A stretch of DNA of 43,209 nt, from IMG/VR virus record IMGVR_UViG_3300006802_000178, positions 1 to 43,209 of that record; one strand, 5' to 3'. The translations under genes were made by a program, and so were the position numbers. This document shows positions 31,887-39,681 of the stretch, in pieces. The notes below the pieces were generated by a model that was not told where the DNA came from, did no database searches, and worked only from the letters and a program-made list of their open reading frames with translations. This DNA is from a virus. How positions within the stretch are numbered: position 1 is the first letter of the stretch; the number at the start of each line of letters is the position of its first letter.

Positions 31887-32500
31887 TGACATCAACACCT
31901 GTTGTCTTTCTTTTAAAGCGTTCGGGTATTTCTTCCGACCGTCCCAGCGGTACGATCCTGCAAGCAGGTGAACCTGCTATGTGTTTTGGCGGGGCAGATC
32001 CCGGCCTTTATTTTGAAGATTCGGCTGGAGATGTCCGTAAGATCGGGCCTTCGGCTTATGGTACGACTGCGCCTAACTCAACTCCCGCAGGTCTCGCTGG
32101 CAACTCCGTAGGGGAACTTTGGACGGATAGCAGCGGACCGAATTATTACTTAAAAGTTTGGACTGGAGGAGCGTGGCAGAAGGTTGGTGCTGGTTTTGCT
32201 GACAGCAGTACCACGGCGGGTTCTGCCACAACTGCGAATACAGCTAATTTTGCTTCCGCTTCTGCGATTGCGTCTGGAGCAATAGTCGCGTCCGGGGCAA
32301 TAGTCGCATCCGGAGCAATCGTTGCGTCTGGAGCAATTTTGGCTTCAGGAGCTGTTCAGACCTGTGCGATTGTCATCAGCGGTTTACCCGCTGTAGCCAC
32401 AAGCCTCTCCGGCTCCCTTGTTTACCAAATCCAAAGCTCTGGTACAACGCCCAGCGGTCTGTTTGTTCGGGTACTAGACGGTTGGGCGTTTACTAACTAA
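31886..32500 (+). CDS. tail fibre-like protein with repeats
   Basis: 204 aa, TAATG-coupled to the previous gene. The N-terminal 80 residues contain LQAGEPAMCFGGADPGLYFED and LWTDSSGPNYYLKVW, a common virion-attachment motif shared in style with the fibre genes at 40257 and 41090. A run of six-residue repeats (ASGAIV) follows at about 129-152, and a beta-rich end. Fibre or head-fibre, inferred. Confidence 0.7.
   Translation: MTSTPVVFLLKRSGISSDRPSGTILQAGEPAMCFGGADPGLYFEDSAGDVRKIGPSAYGTTAPNSTPAGLAGNSVGELWTDSSGPNYYLKVWTGGAWQKVGAGFADSSTTAGSATTANTANFASASAIASGAIVASGAIVASGAIVASGAILASGAVQTCAIVISGLPAVATSLSGSLVYQIQSSGTTPSGLFVRVLDGWAFTN
32270..32341 (+). repeat. 18-bp tandem repeat in the fibre gene
   Basis: Four units of GCGTCTGGAGCAATAGTC type, starting at 32270, 32288, 32306 and 32324, plus a degenerate fifth. 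They encode ASGAIV hexads. The spacing of Ile/Val fits a left-handed beta-helix or trimeric stalk. Confidence 0.85.
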
Positions 32501-33033
32501 CCCCGAAGCGTGGCTTTTAGGAACCAAGCCGCTTTGAACGACGCTCCGACATATTCGGCTAGGTAGTTCTCGATGTCAGGAGCGTCTACTTCTTTTGCGA
32601 CTTTTTGCATATCCTTAGCCATCATTCCAGCTTTCTCGAGGTTGTTCAGGTAGGTCGTCAGCATGTCCCGCATTTCGTAGGACTTGACGTGCTTAAAGGA
32701 TTTGTACGCCTGCTGCAGACCGCGAGCACACATCGGCATAAAAAAGTCTAAGGTCCGCACGAACTCCGACAGAGCGTCGAACTGCTCGATGTGGAGTTCG
32801 TACTGACCCTTTAAGTACTCGTGGATAGGCAGGAAAATAGGACCTTCAATGTTTAAGTGGATTAAATGTGATTGGGTGTACAACTGGTTTGTATACGAAG
32901 CAAGGCCCACGAGCTGAGAAGAAAGCTCCTCAACCGTAGGCCTAGCCACCATCTCGGGAACTTCGGTGACGATTGTCTCTACCTGTTCGACTACAGGAAT
33001 CGGACGATCAGCAAAAGTTTCCGAGTAAGTCAT
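32497..33033 (-). CDS. dps: Dps-like ferritin protein
   Basis: 178 aa. The four-helix Dps core begins after a 30-residue acidic extension. The ferroxidase ligands H59, H71, D86 and E90 keep the Dps spacing (12, 15 and 4), in HLNIEGPIFLPIH and FDALSE. Dps forms a 12-mer that oxidises and stores iron and protects DNA from oxidative damage. It lies 1 nt downstream of an HTH gene, so it is probably co-expressed with it. It converges on the fibre gene with a 4-nt overlap. Host origin is likely. Confidence 0.85.
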   Translation of the reverse strand: MTYSETFADRPIPVVEQVETIVTEVPEMVARPTVEELSSQLVGLASYTNQLYTQSHLIHLNIEGPIFLPIHEYLKGQYELHIEQFDALSEFVRTLDFFMPMCARGLQQAYKSFKHVKSYEMRDMLTTYLNNLEKAGMMAKDMQKVAKEVDAPDIENYLAEYVGASFKAAWFLKATLRG

Positions 33034-33034
33034 A

Positions 33035-33304
33035 TCAGAAAGGGCAAGCTGCGGTGCTCAGCTGTTGAACTTCCTCTTCCACTTTAACTGTAGAAGAACT
33101 ACGAAGATACTCTTCAAGAGCGTTACGGTTTACGCGATAAAGAGACTTTGCGCCGTTGGGCTGAAGATTCACGTACACGGACTTAGGCCAGCCACCGGGT
33201 TGGTTAGCTTCAGACAAAGCGATGCGCTTCCGCACAAAACCAGAACTGCAGTTCAGAAGTTCAGCCGTTTCCGCGATAGTAAGAAGAGTCTTACTTTCCG
33301 ACAT
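33035..33304 (-). CDS. excisionase-like / MerR-type HTH protein
   Basis: 89 aa. LLTIAETAELLNCSSGFVRK is the helix-turn-helix of the excisionase-like HTH_17 group. The wing follows (SLYRVNRNALEEYLRS), then an acidic tail. No integrase is in the window, so excision is not implied. It is more likely a transcription regulator, possibly of the Dps gene 1 nt downstream. Confidence 0.75.
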   Translation of the reverse strand: MSESKTLLTIAETAELLNCSSGFVRKRIALSEANQPGGWPKSVYVNLQPNGAKSLYRVNRNALEEYLRSSSTVKVEEEVQQLSTAACPF

Positions 33305-33423
33305 TGTATATGCGGGAAATGAGTTACGGCTCTATGTTACATACGTTTCTTGTGTGCGCAACACAAGCTTCTTCTACCTCACAACTTCTTTATTATTCGG
33401 ATGCTACTATTAAGGTGAGACTC

Positions 33424-33678
33424 GTGACCAACATGATTCGACTTGCCGGAGAAGTCTTTAAGTCATACAACAAACCAAAAAGAGACATCCAGGGAGGTAA
33501 ACAGTTCGCTGTGGCCGCTAAAGAAGATGGTGAAGTTCGGTTAGTTCGTTTTGGAGATGCGAATATGGAAAACAAAAGTGACGACCCCGAACGCCGCAAG
33601 AACTTTAGAGCACGTCATAATTGTGATGAGCCCAAGAGTAAATTAACAGCTGGATATTGGAGCTGTAAGGCTTGGTAA
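33424..33678 (+). CDS. conserved small phage protein (YWSCKAW type)
   Basis: 84 aa from GTG 33424, preferred for AAGGTGAG close upstream. An ATG at 33433 is the alternative. The pattern KSYNKPKRD, then LVRFGDANM, then DPERRKNFRARHNC, ending YWSCKAW is one I recognise as shared by small proteins of many cyanophages and pelagiphages, sometimes found near head genes. Cys/His could bind zinc. The function is unknown. Confidence 0.75.
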   Translation: MTNMIRLAGEVFKSYNKPKRDIQGGKQFAVAAKEDGEVRLVRFGDANMENKSDDPERRKNFRARHNCDEPKSKLTAGYWSCKAW

Positions 33679-33763
33679 ACCGATTACTTAATAAAAGCTG
33701 TAAGTCATAAGCCCAACGAAAATTTCCGCTAGAGGTAGACTTTAAATATGCAGCTCTCTAACT

Positions 33764-34015
33764 ATGGGCTCCCGGAAGTCCGATGACGCTCAGAACGTCT
33801 CGTGCGGCTTAACTTTAGAAGACGAATTCGTTTTAACACGAATACGAGTCAAAGCTCACTCACTCAAGAATAAAGAAAGAGATCAGTATCTTTGGGAGAC
33901 CGTTTTTAAGTTAGTTTGTCGCGAAAGAGCTTATAAGACGGTAATGAATGAAGTAGGAATCGCTGTGGACACTAACATGGATCTTTTTGATGATGTTCTT
34001 GAAGACCAAGATTAA
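33764..34015 (+). CDS. small hypothetical protein
   Basis: 83 aa, helical and charged (EDEFVLTRIRVKAHSLKNKE, then RDQYLWETVFKLVCRERAYK). The acidic C-terminus ends LFDDVLEDQD. A second short frame (33748-33786) with its own ribosome site overlaps its start and might be a leader peptide. No family is recognised. Confidence 0.6.
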   Translation: MGSRKSDDAQNVSCGLTLEDEFVLTRIRVKAHSLKNKERDQYLWETVFKLVCRERAYKTVMNEVGIAVDTNMDLFDDVLEDQD

Positions 34016-34057
34016 TTGAGTTTAAACTATAAGTAAGTAACCGAAGTACGCGTAGCA

Positions 34058-35185
34058 ATGAGCGAACGGCAGATACTCGAGCAGTTTCGTTCGACTCCTG
34101 AAGGCCAACGTCTGCTTCAGGCTATCCGTTTTGCTGAGGGGACCTCTGGACCTCAGGGGTACCGCACCATGTTTGGTGGCGGCACATTTTCAGATCTAAG
34201 TAGGCACCCAGATCGAGTTATATCCGCTGGCGGTTACAACAGTGCAGCTGCTGGCGCATACCAATTTATGCCTGGGACATGGAATCAACAGGCATCGAAG
34301 CTTGGGCTGTCGAGTTTTGGTCCTTACGAGCAAGATATAGCCGCTCTTGGTTTAGCTAGAGATCGGTTGATGCCTCTTGGAGGTTTATCAGTCTTAAAGA
34401 CGGAGGGTTTAAGTCCGCGTGTATCAGCCGCACTTGCTCCTGAATGGGCGTCCTTCCCGACTCTTTCAGGTAAAAGCTATTACGGTCAGCCTGTAAAATC
34501 TCTTCAACAGATTCAAAGTGTGTATGGCGGTGAGGTTCGGAACGCCGCAGCTCCTGGTTCTCCAGCTGCAGCACCGGCTCAAAGAGACTTCAAGTCTGAA
34601 ATGGCCGGTATTCTGTTCAAATATTTAGGTAATCGCAATCAAGCTTCTGATCCCTACTCCACTTTGATAAGTTCAAACGCAACTGCAGACTTATTAGAGC
34701 AAGAAGGGACTCTCGAAGCTCTTGAGAAAGCTGACGAACTACGCTCAGCGGGACTTATGAAGGCTTTTGAAAGTTCCTCTACTTCAGACGATTACTCAAA
34801 ACTAGCTTCAGATTTACTTTCGGTTGTCCAGCAACGAGAGCTTGGTCAAGCAACGGCTAGCTCCACATCGCCTGGTTCACTTAGTGTAGTTCAATACATC
34901 ACAGGTGATCCTCAACATCCAAACTTTGTGTCCGACCACGGTGGTTCTAATTATCACGACCATTTGGAATTTCCTACGGTCGAGCAAGCAAGAGTTGCTG
35001 CCGCAAAGTTAAACCAGGCTGGAATTAAAACCACGGAACTTAAAGGTATCAACCCCGTGGGACAACACACAGCCGGGTCGGCCCACTATCGCGGCGTGGC
35101 CTTTGACGTTCCTGGGGCACAAGTTCCAGTTGGCCAGGAAAGGCAGCTTTCTTCTCGGGTCAGGAACGTTCTTGGTTTCGGGTAA
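34058..35185 (+). CDS. lysin: lambda-type muramidase plus M15-like C-terminal part
   Basis: 375 aa. Residues 16-155 fit the lambda R type (GH104) lytic transglycosylase fold: Glu27 in RFAEGTSG, MFGGGTFSDLSRHP and the later AAAGAYQFMPGTWNQQ. The C-terminal third has HDHLEF near 300 and SAHYRGVAFDV from 341, the SxHxxGxAxD pattern of M15 peptidases. It would cut peptidoglycan, either at lysis or as a tail-associated entry enzyme. No holin gene is recognised beside it. It sits in the structural block, which favours a virion role. Confidence 0.75.
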   Translation: MSERQILEQFRSTPEGQRLLQAIRFAEGTSGPQGYRTMFGGGTFSDLSRHPDRVISAGGYNSAAAGAYQFMPGTWNQQASKLGLSSFGPYEQDIAALGLARDRLMPLGGLSVLKTEGLSPRVSAALAPEWASFPTLSGKSYYGQPVKSLQQIQSVYGGEVRNAAAPGSPAAAPAQRDFKSEMAGILFKYLGNRNQASDPYSTLISSNATADLLEQEGTLEALEKADELRSAGLMKAFESSSTSDDYSKLASDLLSVVQQRELGQATASSTSPGSLSVVQYITGDPQHPNFVSDHGGSNYHDHLEFPTVEQARVAAAKLNQAGIKTTELKGINPVGQHTAGSAHYRGVAFDVPGAQVPVGQERQLSSRVRNVLGFG

Positions 35186-35255
35186 TTTCTTAGATGAGTT
35201 CGATTGATGTCTAAAACATCTACTAAACTAGAATGAAGAAAGATTAGAGCTAAAA

Positions 35256-35897
35256 ATGTCCGTTCCGCCAATTGACTGGGGCAAAGTTTTAACACCCGCC
35301 GCGACCAGTCTTGGCACAGGGCTTGGCGGATTTCTCGGAGGCAAACTTGGACAGGCTGTTGGCCTGACTCCTACCAGCTATCAAAGTGGGGTCACCCAAA
35401 CAGCGATCAACGATCAAATAGAAAATATCAAAAAGTTAACCGAAGAAATCCAAGCTCGCGCTGAGTACTATCGCGGTTTGGGTGAGCAGGCAACCGCAGA
35501 CCTCGGAAAGATTTCAGGGATTTCAATTCCTGAGTACCGCACATCGGCGCTTGATCAATTTAATCAAGGTGTGGCCGCTGAACGAGCCCTGGGTCAAAGC
35601 ACCCTGCAAAATTACGACCCCAATCTCTTACGTTCTGCAGCCGGTGGACGTTTTCGGTCTGCGCTCTCCTCTTCGGCTGATGACTACCGAAGGGCTATCG
35701 GATCTTTAAGTAGCGAAGGATCCCAACGCTTTTTAACCGCAGCAACCGCTGTTCCCGTAGCAGCATTCAAGTCGATAGCCGACGATCGAGATTTCAATAA
35801 TCTCCTCAATCCGGAATTCATGTCTCAAGCCACGAACCCCATGACCGTTAGTATGGATCTAACTAAATACAAGCCCTACATGACATATAATGTCTGA
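35256..35897 (+). CDS. virion-associated protein
   Basis: 213 aa. Gly-rich hydrophobic start (LGTGLGGFLGGKLGQAVGL), then a helical middle and a disordered C-terminus. The plan matches the candidate inner virion proteins at 9755-11963. It follows the lysin and overlaps the next gene by 8 nt. Role inferred. Confidence 0.55.
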   Translation: MSVPPIDWGKVLTPAATSLGTGLGGFLGGKLGQAVGLTPTSYQSGVTQTAINDQIENIKKLTEEIQARAEYYRGLGEQATADLGKISGISIPEYRTSALDQFNQGVAAERALGQSTLQNYDPNLLRSAAGGRFRSALSSSADDYRRAIGSLSSEGSQRFLTAATAVPVAAFKSIADDRDFNNLLNPEFMSQATNPMTVSMDLTKYKPYMTYNV

Positions 35898-36195
35898 TCA
35901 GATTAGGGAACTTCCTCACGAAAGGAAACTTAGGTTTCATGGTGAGGCAGGTTTTGCTAAACATACTTATAGATTTCGCTCTAGACCCGACATCCGGTTT
36001 GCTGGAAAAGTTTGGTCTGAGAGTGAATTAGATAGGAGTCGTCGTCTAGCTCGCACACGCGACACTCGAAAGATGACGGAAACCCCCGTGGGACCAGGGT
36101 TTGGTACTAGAGATAATGTCGAGCCGGATAACACACCTGCATCGGTTGAGTTTCTCAACAAAAAACTCGACCAAATGAGCTATAAAGATCGATAA
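35890..36195 (+). CDS. hypothetical protein, basic
   Basis: 101 aa, rich in Arg, Lys and Asp (ELPHERKLRFHGEAGFAK, then RSRRLARTRDTRKM). It overlaps the previous gene by 8 nt and the convergent methylase by 41 nt at the 3' ends. Possibly DNA-binding. No family is recognised. Confidence 0.6.
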   Translation: MSDQIRELPHERKLRFHGEAGFAKHTYRFRSRPDIRFAGKVWSESELDRSRRLARTRDTRKMTETPVGPGFGTRDNVEPDNTPASVEFLNKKLDQMSYKDR

Positions 36196-36733
36196 AATCT
36201 CCGATCCTCTTGTCTGTATTTAAGGAAGATGGAAAGTAATACACAAAACCAAAACATCTTGTTCTACCAAGTTTTGGTAAACCTGGAGCATCTATAAACA
36301 GCTCAGGTCTTTCTTTTGCGATACACAAAGGAAGGTCTAAACCTATTTTCTGAGTAGTCAAAAGAGCTACTTCGGAAGAAGTTAAAAATACGATTGCTTC
36401 GTCAAACTCGTTTTTTCTATATTTGGACAGGCAAGTTTCTAACCAAACTCGCTGAGCAGATCTATGAAATCTTTTTCTCTTTTTAAATATGTAAGGATCT
36501 TTTGGTTGTTCGTCATTATTTAGAAAATCGCGTGGGGGATAGAGGTAAACAGACTTACCTTTCCAATTCTGTCTAAGTCCGTCTGTTTCTCGGGTAAAAA
36601 ATCTATTGGCATTTATAAGCGTATTTGCTCGTTCACTTGATGCGGGATCGAGATCGATTTCACCTCCGAAAAAGGAAGTCGTCAAACCTATGAGTTCCGG
36701 AGGTGAAACAAAATCAATCTGAGCTAGCGGCAT
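36155..36733 (-). CDS. phage Dam-like N6-adenine methyltransferase, altered motif
   Basis: 192 aa. GGEIDLDPASSERANTLINA near 23-42, RFFTRETDGLRQNWKGKSVY and the following YLYPPRDF are laid out as in the phage DNA N6-adenine methylase family (PF05869). The catalytic D/NPPY motif is replaced by YPPR (65-68), so activity is doubtful, or the target differs. It is the last gene of the minus-strand operon. Its end overlaps the convergent 35890 gene. Confidence 0.6.
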   Translation of the reverse strand: MPLAQIDFVSPPELIGLTTSFFGGEIDLDPASSERANTLINANRFFTRETDGLRQNWKGKSVYLYPPRDFLNNDEQPKDPYIFKKRKRFHRSAQRVWLETCLSKYRKNEFDEAIVFLTSSEVALLTTQKIGLDLPLCIAKERPELFIDAPGLPKLGRTRCFGFVYYFPSSLNTDKRIGDFIDLYSSFGRVFC

Positions 36734-37136
36734 CAGAGGTTTTATTCAAAAGTTCGTCAGCGGCATCGAGATCAATTAGGTGGACACTCATGCCTTTCTG
36801 ATCGACCATAACAACGATAGGTTTATTGTTATCGCCTTCCTTGTCGACTACTGAAAGAAGTTTACGTAAAAATGCTGCGAGATCTTCATCCATTATCTCC
36901 TCAGCCAGTGCGATATCCGTTTGGATATCAGTGACGCTCATGTATTGACTGTAGTCAGGGTTAGAAGGATTAAAAAATAAGGCTCCTTTACCCTCAGCTT
37001 TTTTAAACTCATCGTAGAGCGTAACAATATCACCGATAATCATTTTCACGGTGTTGAGCGCGATTCGATTTTGAACCTCGCTCTTACCAAACAATTTCTT
37101 GGCTAAGCCAGAAGCAGTGTTCTTGAAACTACCCAT
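36714..37136 (-). CDS. hypothetical protein
   Basis: 140 aa. A basic helical start (SGLAKKLFGKSEVQNRIALN), then charged helices and an acidic end. It overlaps both neighbours (20 nt with the methylase, 8 nt with the upstream gene), so it is translationally coupled. No family is recognised. KPIVVMVDQKGMSVHLIDLD is a beta-rich stretch near residues 104-123. Confidence 0.6.
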   Translation of the reverse strand: MGSFKNTASGLAKKLFGKSEVQNRIALNTVKMIIGDIVTLYDEFKKAEGKGALFFNPSNPDYSQYMSVTDIQTDIALAEEIMDEDLAAFLRKLLSVVDKEGDNNKPIVVMVDQKGMSVHLIDLDAADELLNKTSDAASSD

Positions 37137-37446
37137 TGCAATACCCTGAGAAAGAATTCCATGCGTCGCTTAGCACTTTAGCTGAATCAAAAAGAAAATT
37201 TGAGATGTTGGTTTCCGCCGGGTCTAATTTGCAGTAATGCCTACCCTCAACCAGACCGGACTCCCCTTTTGATGTAATACCTTGGTAAACGAGTTTATCT
37301 ATGACAACAGGTTGCACACCAAGACGCGCAGCTACTGTTTTTTTGTTTACGAACGCTGTGGTGACCCCGCCAGACGAAGAGTTGGCAATGATCATCAAAC
37401 TTGCGTCAATGTTCCTCAAAATTTGAAGTAAATCTTTGGTCAACAT
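37129..37446 (-). CDS. possible HTH regulator
   Basis: 105 aa from ATG 37446. The frame is open to 37515, but that extension is hydrophobic and unlikely. KKTVAARLGVQPVVIDKLVY reads as a helix-turn-helix. A beta-rich C-terminus follows. In the early-type minus-strand operon, a DNA-binding role is likely but not certain. Confidence 0.5.
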   Translation of the reverse strand: MLTKDLLQILRNIDASLMIIANSSSGGVTTAFVNKKTVAARLGVQPVVIDKLVYQGITSKGESGLVEGRHYCKLDPAETNISNFLFDSAKVLSDAWNSFSGYCNG

Positions 37447-37595
37447 GTTTAAGATTGTTAAAAAATGAGGGGCTGCCCCGGCACCTGATATCAGGCACAG
37501 GGGTTCAGTTACCACGATCAGGAAATGGCGAAAACTGATCGTACCCCGGAGGTTACTGGCACAGGGCCATTCTTACAAGTACCAGCGATGTAATT

Positions 37596-38018
37596 TTAGG
37601 GTTGTTTAAGCCAATCTGAGTCAGATAAGTCGCTGAGTTTAGTGTTTTTTCGATTAAAACCAGAGCGAACGGTCTTTGAAATAGCCGGTTGCTCGAATCT
37701 TGACCTTAGATGTGCTGGATTTACGCAGCCGATAGTTCCGCATATCCTTTTTACGCAGAAATTACCGATATCTGCTTTATAAAACCCATAAAAAATGTTT
37801 TCTATATTTATTTTTTTACCTTGTATTGTTATCGTTTTATACTCTGTCTTCCAGCACTTACACATATCCCTGTTTTGAAGGGTTAATTGTGTAAAAAGTG
37901 CCCTGAGGTCAGGAGAAATTTGATTCAGATCGGGTTCTGAAGCTCCCTCGTTTATTGACTCGAGGCACTGTTGGCAGACTGTATCGGTGTTTAAGTGATC
38001 TTTGTTCCTTAAACACAT
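37596..38018 (-). CDS. zinc-binding protein with partial HNH motif
   Basis: 140 aa. C15-x-x-C18, C53 and C55, then C93 and C98 with VNPAHL (99-104). CxxxxCVNPAH is the zinc/NPxH half of an HNH nuclease. The first catalytic His of a typical HNH is not obvious, so it may bind DNA without cutting. A basic C-terminus (SKTVRSGFNRKNTK) supports DNA contact. It shares this motif with the 234-aa protein of the same operon. Confidence 0.6.
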   Translation of the reverse strand: MCLRNKDHLNTDTVCQQCLESINEGASEPDLNQISPDLRALFTQLTLQNRDMCKCWKTEYKTITIQGKKINIENIFYGFYKADIGNFCVKRICGTIGCVNPAHLRSRFEQPAISKTVRSGFNRKNTKLSDLSDSDWLKQP

Positions 38019-38021
38019 GAC

Positions 38022-38447
38022 TCAAAGATCATTGAGTATGCACTCAAGTTTAGGAACGAAATCACTAGGTTCCTCAACCAGAAGCTCGACAAGATCTTTA
38101 AGTTTTCCCTTCAAATCAGGGCTTTCCTTAGGGTCGTTCAAGATCCCCCAGTACTTGTAGGCGTTGAGCAGATAAAGGTGCGTTTGCTTAGCTCGGAGAG
38201 CCTGGGTTTTCCATTTTTCAAAGTCAAAACTGCTTTGATGTCGGCTACTACCGGTCTTAAGTTCAAGCTCTCGAATTTCAATTTGAAGCTCAATGTCCCG
38301 AATCGTGTATTCGATAGAAGAGATCTTGGCTTTGCACTCAGCGATGTTGTTGGGTTCCTCGGAATCGGAATAAATCCAGGGAGGAAGATTGTCGATGATG
38401 TACTTCTTATCCCAGAGACAGGGTTTTTGTTCCGGCGTGGAAATCAT
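38022..38447 (-). CDS. coiled-coil hypothetical protein
   Basis: 141 aa. A long amphipathic coil spans about 37-65 (ECKAKISSIEYTIRDIELQI, then EIRELELKTG), followed by a helical domain ending in an acidic stretch. It overlaps the winged-helix gene by 4 nt (ATGA), so it may act with it, for example as a dimerising partner. No family is recognised. Confidence 0.6.
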   Translation of the reverse strand: MISTPEQKPCLWDKKYIIDNLPPWIYSDSEEPNNIAECKAKISSIEYTIRDIELQIEIRELELKTGSSRHQSSFDFEKWKTQALRAKQTHLYLLNAYKYWGILNDPKESPDLKGKLKDLVELLVEEPSDFVPKLECILNDL

Positions 38448-38776
38448 GAGCTCAAAATGGAGTGAATTAATGCGTTGTAATTGCCGTCGATCACATAAAG
38501 AACATGTGACTCAAAGCTTACCCTAACGATCAGCTTGTACTTTCTTAGCTGTTTTAAGTCCCGTAAGAGTTTTTGTTTTGACAGTCCTAACTCATCGAGG
38601 ATTTCTTTAAGGGATAACGGCTGCCGACATAGTAACAGATAAATTAAATTCGAGTGATGGCTCACACAAGCACTGATTTTTTTAAATTCGTAATTGTTCG
38701 TAGAGAAAGCTGACAATTGTACTTCGCTTCGAGGAGCAGTTGAATCGTCTTGTTTGAAAACTTCTTGGTAAGCCAT
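38444..38776 (-). CDS. winged-helix DNA-binding protein
   Basis: 110 aa from ATG 38776, which has a strong AAGGAGGAT ribosome site 10 nt upstream, inside the preceding gene. A GTG at 38665 would give the usual 4-nt overlap and a 73-aa core. The core is a winged helix: LIYLLLCRQPLSLKEILDEL, GLSKQKLLRDLKQLRKYKLI, then a beta wing. It probably regulates the phage genome or the operon. With the first start, 115 nt are translated in two frames. Confidence 0.68.
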   Translation of the reverse strand: MAYQEVFKQDDSTAPRSEVQLSAFSTNNYEFKKISACVSHHSNLIYLLLCRQPLSLKEILDELGLSKQKLLRDLKQLRKYKLIVRVSFESHVLYVIDGNYNALIHSILSS

Positions 38777-39366
38777 AGACGAACATCCTCCTTCATTTGA
38801 GGGGTAACTTTGGTTGCGGGACTCAGGGTCCGCATCATGTGATACGGATTGACACAGTCTTCACATCCGCAGGTTGGCAGCACCTTGTCCCTGGTCGCCA
38901 ACTCAATGTCATAAAACTTTGAGAAAACGAATCTTCTCGGGCGCATGATCGTCCCATCCCTGTCGACAAGACGTTGAAACTGCTTAGGAAGAAACAAGTG
39001 GTCCTGAGCGTTTACGCGAATCCTGTTTTGGGCCAGCCAAGCGGAAACCTGATCGGAGGGGCTTCTGGCGTCTCGGTCTTCTTGGATGCAGGTCGGGCAT
39101 GCGAAGCGCCCGGAAACCCTGTGGGAACGCGCCAGGTCTTCAGTGGCTACCCATTCAGGGTCTGAGCGACCGCACGAGCAAGTCAGCCGGGCATACGAAC
39201 CGAAGTCTTCAACGGTGTAAGCGTCGAGCTTGTACGTGTTTTCTGGGTCTCCGTCGGGTTTTTGGGCTGTTAAAGGCGTCTGAACGACAAGTCCAAAGAC
39301 GGAAACCAACACAGGGTTGGTCACGATGTGATCTGGATTGACATGTTGATCACAGAAGGATAGCAC
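38662..39366 (-). CDS. zinc/NPxH protein with C-terminal HTH
   Basis: 234 aa from GTG 39366. Zinc-like motifs are CSC at 63-65, CPTC at 90-93 and CGCEDCVNPYH at 166-176. The NPxH motif also appears at 10-13 after C5 (CDQHVNPDH). The C-terminal 45 residues form an HTH (VTPQMKEDVRLWLTKK, then LSLRTITNLKK). The layout resembles free-standing HNH-type proteins with an HTH end, but the catalytic His is uncertain. It is first in the minus-strand operon. Confidence 0.6.
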   Translation of the reverse strand: MLSFCDQHVNPDHIVTNPVLVSVFGLVVQTPLTAQKPDGDPENTYKLDAYTVEDFGSYARLTCSCGRSDPEWVATEDLARSHRVSGRFACPTCIQEDRDARSPSDQVSAWLAQNRIRVNAQDHLFLPKQFQRLVDRDGTIMRPRRFVFSKFYDIELATRDKVLPTCGCEDCVNPYHMMRTLSPATKVTPQMKEDVRLWLTKKFSNKTIQLLLEAKYNCQLSLRTITNLKKSVLV

Positions 39367-39402
39367 GGTCCGCTTTGCCCTTGGACTTAGTTTTTCTATT
39401 CA

Positions 39403-39681
39403 ATGGTTTTCTTAACGAAATTTGCGTGTCGCTTGTGTCTCACTCGGTCTGAGCCCCATAGCTACCGCAAAAAGACGGAACTTTTGTTTTTGCTCATAGT
39501 ATTATATAAATTAATTTTAAATACGTTTACAGAATCCAATTCTAAGGAACTTCTCGTTAAGCCCCGGTTCCACAGAACTTTTTTTGCTGCGAAGGGTAAG
39601 CGAGGGAAGCACCGTGGTAACACGATCTACAGATTTTCTTTGGCAAACAGGTATTATGGAATCATTAAGCACTCTGGCTGA
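39403..39681 (+). CDS. doubtful small protein
   Basis: 92 aa in an intergenic region between divergent units. The middle is a hydrophobic stretch (TELLFLLIVLYKLILNTF). The end is basic. Composition is borderline and the AT-rich centre (39499-39520) may instead be a promoter. Its stop is inside a repeat. Weak. Confidence 0.25.
   Translation: MVFLTKFACRLCLTRSEPHSYRKKTELLFLLIVLYKLILNTFTESNSKELLVKPRFHRTFFAAKGKRGKHRGNTIYRFSLANRYYGIIKHSG

Noticed and set aside
33035-33304. Lysogeny module (excisionase)
   Set aside because: The HTH is excisionase-like, but there is no integrase or repressor/attachment pair in the window, so temperate life is not supported.
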